This document shows positions 47,299 through 57,612 of a stretch of 64,000 nucleotides of DNA, in pieces. The translations under genes were made by a program, and so were the position numbers. Under the pieces are notes generated by a model. The model was not told the origin of the DNA, did no database searches, and saw only the letters and a program-made list of their open reading frames with translations. Source of the stretch: Hyperoodon ampullatus (lineage: Eukaryota; Chordata; Mammalia; Artiodactyla; Ziphiidae). How positions within the stretch are numbered: position 1 is the first letter of the stretch; every line of letters begins with the position of its first letter. The stretch spans positions 33,732,425-33,796,424 of the forward strand of contig OX457061.1 of the NCBI GenBank assembly GCA_949752795.1, given 5' to 3'.

Positions 47299-49985
47299 GC
47301 TAATTTGGAGGCTCTTTTTCATCCCCTGCATGTATGTCAGTAGCAATGGCCAGAAAGCCCATCCCTGGAACATGGGGTTACAATGATAAGTCTCACAGTA
47401 ATGGCAGGAATTTCAGTGGCTACAGCAGTACTGCAGTAGCATATTCAAAATGACAACATGGCTGAAATAACACCAGCTCTCTGCAAATAATAAACAGGAT
47501 GGAGCGCTGCTTGGCTCAGGTGAACTCCACAGCTTGTTTTCTTTTCGTTGTATTTCCCCTTTCACAAAACCAAGACTTGCCTTTGGATCTCACAGGCCTA
47601 GGATACTATTATTTTGACAGTTGTTAGGTGGCATTGCAGAGGATGAAAGGGCACTAGTTAGCTTTCCCTCTAAACGCACGGCCCACTCTAAGCAGCATAA
47701 ACACTATTATTCTGAGTTGATGGACAAGATTTACAGATGTGTATGTAGAGGTTGAAAAGTTGAAAAGTTGTAAATTAGCAAGAAGAATTTGAGAATTACA
47801 ATGAAGATAATACATGTGATCCATTTTGTCTATAAAATAGGCCAAGAATTATATTTTTAGATGAATTTGTGTAAAGATAAATACACATTTTAATCAGAGG
47901 CTGATATCTCAAATATCAGATCAAGATTAAGGTCAAGAGCAAATGCTAATCCTCCTAGTTCTCAGGAGTGTTGAGGATTTAGTTCTAAGAAGATAATTGA
48001 CCTGAAAGTCCTTTGTACATTTTGTGAGGAGTTCTTATTGTTGTGTGAGTAATAGTAAGAAAGCAACGTTTAATTATACTCTGATTTCTTAAGAACACTA
48101 ACTTTCACCAAAGATCTGTTCTTGCCTACTGTGTTAAGATACACAAAACCATATTAGGAATATCATTGCTTTTCTATGTTGAAAAAAAACTGAACCCAAC
48201 ATCTAGAACCCCACAAAACATGTAAAACATAAGGAAAAACAACTTCATTCACATAGCCATGTCACAGTCCTTGCTTTAATATATTAAAAATATTGCACTG
48301 AAAGGAAGTTATAATTTAAAATGTTATTTGCACCAAGTCACTTCTGAAACAAATGCTAAGATTTTAATCCTCTAGAAAACCTTTTATACAAAGTAATATT
48401 TTTAGAGCCTATATATGGGCACTCCATATGTTTTTCACTATTGACCTAAGAAAGGGATATCAGAATCATGTTTTATTGTTGAGAACTCTGACACTAAGAA
48501 AGATGAGGTGATCCACAGGCAGAAACTTTCAGGGCCAGGATTCTAATCCACATTTGATTCCAAGTCTCATGCCCTCTCTACTTTAAATGAGTTGCCCCTT
48601 TTCCTTGCCCATTGGGCAGAACCATGACATACTGTATATAGCTTTATGACTTGAAAACCCCTGATTTCTACAGAGGAGTAGCTTATGGAAAATGGCTTGT
48701 GTTAGGCAGATCACTATTTGCCCCACATGTGATCTCCTGGTTGCCTAACTCATGATTGCAATGAAGTCACAGTTATCCTAATCGCCCATCATCACATGAC
48801 CAAGCTATGCAGGAAAGGTGTTTCCTCCCAAACACTGAGCATCTGGACCATTGTTTATGACAGAAATAACATTAGGGGCTGACCCAAGATAAAACAGTGG
48901 TCATGCAATTTAAAGACACATTCTATTAACAGGAAGATGTGCAGGTTACTGATGCATAGGGGCGGATTTGTTACTGTCATTCTTATATAGGTTCCATTTG
49001 AGTTGAAAAATAATAGAAATAATGATTTGAGGCCCACACTTAGATACTTTGTTAGAATTAAAAGTGTCCCCCCAAAACCAACTGATAGAAAACATGTGAG
49101 AAGTATTTGGGGGTAATACAGAAAGCCCAAATTTTATAATCTCATCACCTGGCTTTTAATACTCACTGGATTCTAAGACCTTGGGCCAGTTTTTCAATCT
49201 TTTTGATCCTTAATTTCTTCATGTGTTAATAAGTTTCTACAGATCTCACAGTTAGGTGAGCCAGGACACAAAATCAGATCCCATTCAAGAGAGGCCTGTT
49301 ACACATTACCATGCATGTGCATTTCAGAAGAAAAGTGAGCCTGCACATGTGGAGGGGATCTGACCTTCCCCTGAGGGATACCAGAGACCAAGTAATGGTG
49401 GAGGGTACATGAGACAAGTCATTTTAGGAAAAGAAATGCTGATGGAAAGGTAAGTGCCTACATAAGGAATTCCAAGCCAAAACTACTAAAAGACTCAAAG
49501 CCCAGAGGAATTTGATGAGGCCATCTGAGGTTCTGAGGGAATAGATTTCCAAAGAGAGTTCGTTTCCCAATTTGTGGAAAACCAAAATCCTGAAAGCTCC
49601 CTAAGCACATTTTAATCAAATGAGTTCTTTAACTGACATTCATTAAGCATTTTTACTGCACAAACACTGAGGGGGCTTGCCAACAGGAGAATCTAGAATC
49701 AAGAGGGAGAAGCCAAGCTATAAACTAGGTAGATTGGAAAGGTAAAAAGTAAGAATGAGAGCTAAGGAGAAAAGCTGCCAGCTTTAAGTCTCCAAAGTGA
49801 GTCTCCAGAGTTATGTGAGTTATAAGTTATGTTTTATCTCATGGGGTAATGTCCTCCTTGATCCCCTTTGCTGCCTCCACATCATTTCTCCTCCCCACTC
49901 CCTAACTCCTACTCCAAAACGAAAACAAACAACTCAGCTTCATTGAAGGATGTATCATTAGACGCCTCACTACTGTTATCCTCAT
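47299..49985. other. single-copy stretch with minor MIR traces
   Basis: MIR-like traces at about 48500-48590 (minus) and 49145-49245 (plus, 'gaccttgggccagtttttca'). Frames at 47654-47845 and 48855-49130 have no recognised motif. No gene. Confidence 0.35.
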
Positions 49986-49989
49986 TCAT

Positions 49990-50475
49990 TGAACAGTTCA
50001 GAACTTGGTGACTCTTTTTCTCCCACCACTTCTCTCATCATCTTGATAAGAGTCTTGGTGACTTCATCATCCATGTAGATTACTCATCCACTGCCTGGCC
50101 TCTCACTGCTACCCTTAGTTACATCTTGGACCTTATCAACCAATACTACACCAGTCTGGAATTTCTTTCCTTAACACCCCATTCTTGGATGTCCACCTCC
50201 TATCTTATCAGCTCACGTACTCTACCATGCCCACATCAACAATTCTTTGGCCCACAATTTGTTACTTTCCATCATCCCTATCATATCCTCACTTTTTTCT
50301 TCCCCAGGTGGGTTTCTGTGATGTACTTCATAATCACTCCCTTGCCCCTTCTACTCTCTTGCCCTATCCATCAAGATGCCCTGGGAAAACTCCAACCCTA
50401 GTCTGCAGGGACTATCAGCACAAACTCTCCACATGTGTGACAAAGTATGCCTCAAAGGAATTGGAGGGCTGGACA
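49990..50475 (+). pseudogene. L2/CR1-clade endonuclease-domain remnant
   Basis: Translation in the plus strand reads GDF..HVD..S (about 50045-50090), then a 'ILDLI' block and 'LISSRTLPCP', the order seen in the APE-type endonuclease of L2-clade LINE ORF2 (GDFNIHVDDPSN, HTLDLV, then the SDHHLLSF-type region, here decayed). The catalytic pattern is broken and frames shift. Overlapping 90-122-codon frames arise from this remnant. A fossil of L2 upstream of the usual 3' fragments, so this insertion was longer than most. Confidence 0.6.
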
Positions 50476-50689
50476 GATGCTCTCTGGGTGTGGCAATTCC
50501 CTCCAGCCAAAGAATTAATTGCCTCTTGCACATCTGCTGTTACATGCAGGTAAAAGAAATGAAAGCATTATTGACTTAGACAGATTAAGAAAAGGAGATT
50601 GAAGGGAAGGAGTATAATTTGAATTTACATCTGAAAAAAAAAGTCTTTGACTTTAAAATGAATAAAGTAATTGGAACTGCTAACGCATT

Positions 50690-50870
50690 GCCAGGCAGAG
50701 GTCAGACTTATTAAATAATAAAAATCTTTCTCATTTGCATTCAGCAAATTGCCTGACGGTGTGTGAAAGATAATAAATTTCTTAACAGAATTAGTCTCTT
50801 AGTCAAACATCAATCATTAACATCTTGTTAACCCTCAAGACTTAGTTAACAAATTTCTTCGTAAAAAATA
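50690..50870. promoter_or_regulatory. possible regulatory patch with POU octamer
   Basis: A perfect octamer ATTTGCAT at 50733-50740, with AGCAAATT beside it and TAAT cores (CATCAATCATTAACATC). Single-copy AT-rich sequence just left of the CHR SINE. Function is inference. Confidence 0.2.
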
Positions 50871-51107
50871 GGAAAAACTAGGGGCTTCCCTGGTGGCGCA
50901 GTGGTTGAGAGTCCGCCTGTCGATGCAGGGGACACGGGTTTGTGCCCCTGTCCGGGAAGATCCCACATGCCGCAGAGCAGCTGGGCCCGTGAGCCATGGC
51001 CGCTGAGCCTGCGCGTCTGGAGCCTGTGCTCCGCAACGGGAGAGGCCACAACAGTGAGAGGCCCGCGTACTGCAAAAAAAAAAAAAAAAAAAAAATAGGG
51101 AAAACTT
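50863..51107 (+). mobile_element. CHR-type SINE with near-perfect TSD
   Basis: Body at about 50881-51090 with A-box TGGCGCAGTGG, a B-box-like GGTTTGTGCCC and an A-tail of about 22. Flanks AAAAAATAGGAAAAACT and AAAAAATAGGGAAAACT differ at one position, so the TSD is 17 bases with one change. Young copy. Confidence 0.93.
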
Positions 51108-51182
51108 GAAAAGGTAAAATATATGGCACTGCTATGATCATAAACTTAATAAATGTTTATCATAGAAAATTTGAAAAATACA

Positions 51183-51676
51183 GGAGACCTTCAAGATGGC
51201 TGAGGAGTAAGACGTGGAGATCACCTTCCTCCCCACAAATACATCAGAAATACATCTACATGTGGAACAACTCCTACAAAACACCTACTGAAAGCTGGCA
51301 GAAGACCTCAGACTTCCCCAAAGGCAAGAAACTCCCCACGTACCTGGGTAGGGCAGAAGAAAAAAGAAAACACAGAGACAAAAGAATAGGGACAGGACCT
51401 GCACCTCTGGAAGGGAGCTGTGAAGGAGGAAAGGTTTCCACACACTAGGAAGCCCCTTGGCGGGCGGAGACTGCGGGTGGTGGTGGGGGAGCTTCGGAGC
51501 CACGGAAGAGAGCGCAGCAACGGGGGTGCGGAGGGCAAAGTGGAGAGATTCCCGCAGGAGGATTGGTGCCAACCAGCACTCACCAGCCGGAGAGGCTTGT
51601 CTGCTCACCCGCCGGGATGGGTGGGGGCTGGGAGCTGAGGCTCAGGCTTCAGAGGAAAGATCCCAGGGAGAAGATG
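51183..51676 (+). mobile_element. L1 5' UTR fragment, cut off on its 3' side
   Basis: Matches the cetartiodactyl L1 5' UTR from near its start: CAAGATGGC (51192-51200, a YY1-type site as found at the start of many L1s), then 'aagacgtggagatcaccttc', 'acatcagaaatacatctaca', 'ggaacaactcctacaaaaca', 'aactccccacgtacctgggt' and CpG-rich 'ggcgggcggagactgcgggt'. It ends at about 51676 in unrelated sequence and has no A-tail. Most L1 copies lose the 5' end, so a 5' UTR without the rest is unusual. Retained CpG sites suggest it is not very old. No ORF1 follows. Confidence 0.85.
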
Positions 51677-51730
51677 CTATTTTCTTCAATTCAATTTTCT
51701 TCAATTTTCTTCAATGCTATTTTCTTCAAT
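51677..51730. repeat. short tandem repeat of TTTTCTTCAAT
   Basis: Four copies of an approximately 11-15-base unit with the core TTTTCTTCAAT, starting right where the L1 5' UTR similarity stops. It may mark a repaired breakpoint. Confidence 0.85.
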
Positions 51731-51961
51731 CTGAATTGCATACTAAAAATATCTCAATAAATATAGCATTATGCTTGAAAGACTAGAGGAATGCTAAAGT
51801 TACTTATGGCTTGTTCATGTAACAGTTTTGATGTATACTGATGGCAAATATTCTGTGGTTAAATCAGATATGCTATATGTTCATTGTTAAGATACTACTT
51901 TACTTTATGTTGGTTTTGATATATACATTGCTATTTGGATTTTTTATTCCTTTAGGGGTAG

Positions 51962-52371
51962 GGTATGACAACTTTTTAATACAATTTTTAAACGTTACAC
52001 TCCATTTATAATTATTACAAAATACCGGCTATATTCCCCATGTTGTACAATACAACCTAGTAGACTATCTTATACCCAATAGTTTGTACCTCTCGCTCCT
52101 CCACACCTATATCACCCCTGTTGCACCTCCCCACCGGTAACCACTAGTTTGTTCTCTATACCTGTAAGTCTGCTTCTTTTTTGTTATATTCACAAGTTTG
52201 TTCTATTTTTTTAGATTCCACATATGAGTGATATACAGTATTTGTCTTTGTCTATCTGACTTTTTTCACTTAGGATAATGCCCTCCAATTCCATCCATAT
52301 TGCTGCAAATGTCAAAATTTTGTTCTTTTTTATGAATGAGAAGCATTCCATAATATATATATATATGTGTG

Positions 52372-52417
<46 letters not shown>

Positions 52418-52605
52418 CCACAGTTTTTTTATCCATTCATCTCTTTAATGATGATGGTTGCTTCCATATCTTGGCAATTGTAAATAATGCTGCTATGAAC
52501 ATTGGGGTACATGTATCTTTTCAAATCAGTGTTTTTGGTTTTTTTGGATATATACCCAGAAATGGAATTACTAGGTCATATGGTAGTTCTATTTTTAGTA
52601 TTTTT
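51962..52605 (-). mobile_element. L1 3' UTR fragment
   Basis: Antisense order: 'actttttaatacaattttta', 'cccatgttgtacaatacaac', 'ccggtaaccactagtttgtt', 'tagattccacatatgagtga', 'gcaattgtaaataatgctgc', 'tgaacattggggtacatgta', 'atacccagaaatggaattac'. A compound microsatellite is embedded at 52350-52417. Confidence 0.75.
52348..52417. repeat. compound (TA)(TG)(CA)(TA) microsatellite
   Basis: TATATATATATGTGTGTATACAC leads into (CA)n and returns to ATATATAT. The TGTGTA|TACACA centre makes it nearly palindromic, so it can form a hairpin. It grew inside the L1 3' UTR at a normally TATA-rich place. Confidence 0.93.
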
Positions 52606-52654
52606 TTCATTCTGATCAGCAGCCACTTTTTTTTTCACTAATTGTATATACTTT

Positions 52655-53140
52655 GTCCTTTATATTTTTTATTACAGTAGAGTTGATTTACAATGTTTCA
52701 GGTATACAGCAAAGTCATTCATATATATATATTCTTTTTCAGATTCTTTTCCATTATAGGTTATTACAAGATATTGAATATAGTTCCCTGTGCTGTATGT
52801 TAGGTCCTTGTTGGTTATCTATTTTATTTATAGTACTGTGCATCTGTTAATCCCAAATTCCTAATTTATCCCTACCCCCTCCACTTTCCCCTTTGGTAAC
52901 CATAAGTTTGTTTTCTATGTCTGTGAGTTTATTTCTGTTTTGTAAATAAGTTCATTTGTATCATTTTTTCAGATTCCACACATAAGTGATATCATATGAC
53001 ATTTGTTTTTCTCTATCTGACTTATTTCACATAGTATGATAATCTCTAGGTCCATGCATGTTGCTGCAAATGGCATTACTTCACTCTTTTTTATGGCTGA
53101 GTAATATTCCATGTTGTATATATACCACATTTCTTCCACA
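52655..53140 (-). mobile_element. cetartiodactyl L1 3' UTR (antisense piece)
   Basis: From its 3' end leftmost: 'gagttgatttacaatgtttc', 'aggtatacagcaaagtcatt', 'tagttccctgtgctgtatgt', 'tttggtaaccataagtttgt', 'agattccacacataagtgat', 'tgttgctgcaaatggcatta', 'ggctgagtaatattccatgt'. It stops at about 53140 near the position that follows the ORF2 stop in L1. Confidence 0.85.
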
Positions 53141-53398
53141 AGGTGGGGGAGAGGGGTTGGGATGAATTGGGAGACTGGCATTGACATATACACACTAACA
53201 TAAATAAAATGGATAACTGATGAGAACATACTGTATAGCACCAGGAACTCTACTCAATGCTCTGTGGTGACCTAAATGGAAAGGGAATCTAAAAAAGAGT
53301 GGATATATGTATATGTATAACTCATTCACTTTGCTGTACAGCAGAAACTAACACAGCATTGTAAAGCAACTATACTCCAATAAAAATTAATTTTAAAA
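53141..53398 (+). mobile_element. cetartiodactyl L1 3' end (sense piece)
   Basis: 'gggatgaattgggagactgg', 'cattgacatatacacactaa', 'ctgtatagcaccaggaactc', 'ggatatatgtatatgtataa', 'tttgctgtacagcagaaact' and 'ctccaataaaaattaatttt', then A residues. It covers the same L1 coordinates as the left piece, but in the other orientation and from a different subfamily, so it is a separate insertion. Confidence 0.85.
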
Positions 53399-54663
53399 AA
53401 CGTGGCAAGAGTGAACATCCTTGTCTTGTTCCTGATCTTAGAGGGAACGCTTTCAGCTTTTCACAGTTGAGTATGATGTTATCTGCAGGTTTGTCATATA
53501 TGGTCTCTATTATGTCGAGGTATGTTCCCTCTATGCACACTTTCTGGAGAGTTTTTATCATAAATGGATGTTGAATTTTATCAAAAGCTTTTTCTGCATC
53601 TATTGAGATGATCATGTGATTTTTATTCTTCAGTTTGTTAATGTGGTGTATCACAATAATTGATTTGTAAATACTGAAAAATCCTTGCATCCCTGGGATA
53701 AATCCCATTTATCATGGTGTATGATCCTTTTAATGTATTGTTGGATTCAGTTTACTAGTATTTACTAGAATTTTTGCATTTATGTTCATCAGTGATACTG
53801 GCCTATAATTTTCTTTTTGTGTGTGTGGTATCTTTGTCTGGTTTTGGTATCAGGGTGATGGTGGCCTCAGAGAATGAGTTCAGAAGTGTTCCTTCCTCTG
53901 CAATTTTTTGGAATAGTTTCAGAAGGATAGGTGTTAACTCTTCTCTAAATGTTTGGTAATATTCACCTATGAAGCCATCTGGTCCTGGACTTTTGTTTGT
54001 TAGAAGTTTTTTAATTACCAATTCAATTTCAGAACTGGTAATTGGTCTGTTCATATTTTCTATTTCTTCCTGGTTCAGTCTTGGGAGATCGTACCTTTCT
54101 AAGAATTTGTCCATTTCTTCTAGGTTGTCCACTTTATTGGTGTACAGTTGTTCATAGTAGCCTCTTATGATTCTTTGTATTTCTGTGGTATCATTTGTAA
54201 CTTCTCCTTTTTCATTTCTAATTTTATTGATTTGGTCCCTCTCCCTTTTTTTCTTGATAAGTCTGGCTAAAGGTTTATCAATTTTGTTTACCTTTTCAAA
54301 GAACCTGCTTTTAGCTTCATTGATCTTTTCTATTGTTTATTTAGTCTCTCATTTATTTCTGCTCTGATCTTTATGATTTCTTTCCTCCTACTACCTTTGG
54401 GCTTTGTTTTTCTTTTTCTAGTTGCTTTAGGTGTAAGGTTAGGTTGTTTATCTGAGATTTTTCTTGTTTCCTGAGGTAAGCTTGTATCACTATAAATTTC
54501 CCTCTTAGAACTGTTTTTGTTGCATCCCATAGTTTTTGGATCATTGTGTTTTCATTTGCATTTGTCTCTAGATTTTCTTAATTTCCTTTTTGATTTCTTC
54601 AGTGATCCATTGGTTGTTTAGAAGCATATTGTTTAGCCTACACGTGTTTGTGTATTTTGCAAA
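53399..54663 (-). pseudogene. L1 ORF2 remnant: linker and reverse-transcriptase part
   Basis: On the minus strand, three broken frames give consecutive pieces of L1 ORF2. 54330-54530 holds the linker ahead of the RT domain. 53803-54132 carries [10 protein letters not shown] and the RT entry motif SPGPDGF. 53370-53708 carries [13 protein letters not shown] (first catalytic aspartate region) and GTRQGC. The sequence stops at about 53399, just before the FADD catalytic block, so the active site is incomplete. Frames are interrupted by stops and shifts between 53708 and 53803 and between 54132 and 54330. ORF2 is normally about 1,275 residues; roughly a third is represented. No activity is possible. 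Confidence 0.92.
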
Positions 54664-55010
54664 TATTACCAGACATAAAAGGAGAACCTGACAGTAACAC
54701 AATAATAGTAGGGGACTTTAACACCCCACTAACATCAATGAACAGATCATCCAGACAGAAAATCAATAAGAAAACATAGGCTTTAAATGACACATTAGCA
54801 CAAATGGACTTAATTAATATATAGAGAGCATTCCATCTGAAAGCAGTAGAAATACAAATTCTTTTCCAGCATACATGGAAGATTCTCCAGGACAGATCAC
54901 ATGCTAGGCCACAAAACAAGCTTGGTAAGTCTAAGAAAACTGAAATCATATCAAGCATCTTTTCCGACCACAACACTATGAGACTAGAAATCAACTAGAA
55001 GGAAAAAAAA
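54664..55010 (+). pseudogene. L1 ORF2 remnant: C-terminal endonuclease part, inverted
   Basis: Plus-strand translation gives GDFNTPL (endonuclease catalytic motif), then a 'CHMLGHKT'-type block and SDHNTMRLEI (the final endonuclease histidine motif). In L1 order this piece ends where the minus-strand linker piece at 54663 begins, to within about ten bases. The arrangement is that of an L1 5' inversion: the 3' part in minus orientation and the contiguous upstream part flipped. A stop (TAG) follows at about 54993. Confidence 0.9.
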
Positions 55011-55825
55011 GTTTTTACAAGTATTTCATACAGAAATTTCCAGTACTTTATGCTCTAAAATGTATTCAAGAACTATAGGAAAGTCTGGGAAATATCAAAA
55101 ATCCTTCTGACCTGAAAATGATCTCTTTAGATGGAAGCTGAACAGAGAAAGAAATAACCTTATTTTTTCCCTGCTGTTTGAAGCAAGAAATATTCAGACA
55201 TTTTAGATGGTCCTAGAACTTGGGTTATTTTTTTTTCTTTCCCTTGTACTTTAAGCTTTCAATTCATATTGATGGAAGAAAATGCCAGAAGATGACCAAA
55301 GTCATGATAAGCTGGAACATTTGGAAAGAGCCAGATAGGCACTTGGATGAAAATCCCTTATAAAAATCTACCTTCCAATCTCATAAGGGAAAAAAAGTCC
55401 TTAGGGTATTCCTTGTACTCTGTGGTTTGGCTAACCAAAAATAACTTCAAAAGACTCTTTATAGTAGTACCATGAAATCTCTAATTTTGGTTTTTAGTGG
55501 AATCAGGAATCACAATGCCAATAACAAAAGGAAATAAAATTAAATTTTTTTTAGTTTCCCAAATGTCAGTCAACATTTCAGTTATCCAGCATTCAGTGTA
55601 AGTATTCTTAACCATAACATGTCAGCCTTTGGAGATACAAAACATAGCACCCCACCCAGGTTCACATACTAGGTGCTGGGGTTGACCGAGATGGCCTCTC
55701 CTGTCCCTTTCATGAATGGCTTCGTGTGCACTGAGAGTTGCAGAGAAGAGAGAAAGTGTAATTAAGTCAGTCTCTTCCACCCCAAACACTAGAGAAAGAC
55801 TGCAAAAGGAACTTTTAGTGAACAC
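55011..55825. other. single-copy stretch, no gene seen
   Basis: No recognised repeat or coding sequence. The minus frame at 55622-55897 has no known motif. Confidence 0.35.
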
Positions 55826-55829
55826 CAGC

Positions 55830-55960
55830 ATGGCCAGGCACATTACAGATGCCACTCCTTGTAAGGTAAATGTTATCCTCCTCCTTTTAACAAACAAGGA
55901 GACCAGGTCTAAGAGAATTTAAGCAACTTGCACAGGATCACAGAGGACCATGCACCAGGA
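55830..55960 (-). mobile_element. MIR fragment
   Basis: 'gtaaggtaaatgttatcctc', 'aacaaacaaggagaccaggt', 'aatttaagcaacttgcacag', 'gatcacagag' in minus MIR order. Confidence 0.65.
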
Positions 55961-57270
55961 ACATTTGCATTGCAAAATTCACTTCAGTGGAAAACCATTC
56001 CCCCCTACAGGCATCCTCAGCCTATTAAACCCTGAGCCAAAGGCTGCTGGCCAGCAAGAAATCAAAGATGCCTCTTGTGTGATCAATCTTTGACAAAACA
56101 AGCAGGAAAAGGGGGGATATAGACTCCAGTGTTTTGACTCCAAAACCAGAGTCATTCTCCTACTTCTGCAACCTGAGAATGAACCAGAGGACCTCTAAGC
56201 ATCACAGATGCTCTTAGCACCCTAGGCTCTGGTTCAGCCTGGGGCTCAAAAAATGAAGGCCTGTTTTTCTGACCACATTCATTTTCTGGGTGTGCCCACA
56301 TAGGAATATCTAGCTTCACCATATCTGCAGTGCCCTACTAAAATCACACACAGTCCCCTAAAGTTGAAATGCTCACACCAGTTTTGGAGAGAGCCTGGAA
56401 CATGTGTCCATTGTTTTTCTAACAAGTACTCCATTCTCAATATGATGCTAATGGTATGTAATGAGAAAACTCATTAAAAAAAATCATTGCTCCCCATTTA
56501 CTGAAAGTTCATATTTTAAACCTTTGTAATTAATCAGTCAACAGGTGTATTACTAAAGAGACCTGCCAAATTATAAACAATGACCTGTCAAAGTCCAGAG
56601 CTATGACAGAAAAGAAAAACAACAATGTATCGAGCTATCCAAAAGCAACAAAAAAGATACAACTAACTCTTGAGAAAACTGACAGGTTAAATTTTACTTG
56701 AATTTATTTAGACGGAATGGTCTTGAGATGTGGTTAGTTTTGATGATCTATTATTGCCAGGAGCAAGAAGCTTTGTATGAATTAATCTAAAAAACAGTTG
56801 TACTTGGTAGGTTTTCATCAGGGTTTAAATGTCAATCTTAAACATCTTGATCAATAGCTTAATATGGCTCAACTACTCTGGAGTACAATTTACAGGTAAA
56901 TCAAACTGACATGCCTCACAGGGTCCAGTTTCTCAAAATTAAACACCATACTAGAACTGCAATATAAATGAGTATAGTGGACAGCCCATCATTCTCAACT
57001 TTCTCCCAAGTTAAACTCTCAACCATGCTTAAGTCATTCTCCATTCAATTAGCACGTGTCTGGAGTCAGGCTTCATGAATGTCACTAAGAATGGAGAAAT
57101 AACCAAGGCACAGTACTTTCCTCCAAGAGGCACAAAATCTACTTTACAGCACAAAGATGATGGTCAAGTAAACCATCAATGGCAGGATAATCTGATGGCA
57201 TTAAGTCCAGAGAACTTTGTGAATGTCAGGCTCAGAACCATTTCAGCCCAATTCAGTGAAGGTTTTCAAG
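55961..57270. other. single-copy stretch, no gene seen
   Basis: AT-rich from 56440 on, with CTTTGTAATTAATC and ACCTGTCA (E-box-like) elements near 56520-56600. No gene or named repeat. Confidence 0.35.
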
Positions 57271-57272
57271 AA

Positions 57273-57612
57273 AAAAGTATACAAATGAAATTATTTACAA
57301 AACAGAAACAGACTCAGACTCCGAAAACACACTTACAGTTACCAAAGGGGAAATGGGGGGAGGGGATAAATTAGGAGTTTGGGGTTAACATTTACACACG
57401 ACTACATACAAAATAGATAATCAACAGGACCTACTGTAGAGCCCAGGGAACTCTACTCAGTACTCTGTAATAACCTATATGGGAAAAGAATCTGAAAAAG
57501 AATGGATATATGTATATGTATAACTAAGTCACTTTGCTGTACACCTGAAACTAATACAACATTGTAAATCAACTATATTTCCAATGTAAAATAAAAATTA
57601 AATTAAAAAAAT
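57273..57612 (+). mobile_element. cetartiodactyl L1 3' end, 5'-truncated
   Basis: 'gtatacaaatgaaattattt', 'acaaaacagaaacagactca', 'ttaccaaaggggaaatgggg', 'ggataaattaggagtttggg', 'caacaggacctactgtagag', 'cacctgaaactaatacaaca' and 'ttgtaaatcaactatatttc', ending in an A-rich tail. About 340 bases. No clear TSD. Confidence 0.85.

Noticed and set aside
49990..50553. 122-codon plus frame as a host gene
   Set aside because: The readable part follows the endonuclease order of an L2-clade LINE, and the frame shifts relative to it. The remainder has no domain.
51285..51638. Overlapping frames of 72-107 codons on both strands
   Set aside because: They fall in the GC-rich L1 5' UTR, which does not encode protein in sense orientation. 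Primate L1 has an antisense ORF0, but I cannot show an equivalent here.
53370..54530. Minus-strand ORFs as a functional reverse transcriptase
   Set aside because: They are three broken frames of L1 ORF2, truncated before the FADD catalytic block, without ORF1 or a promoter in line.
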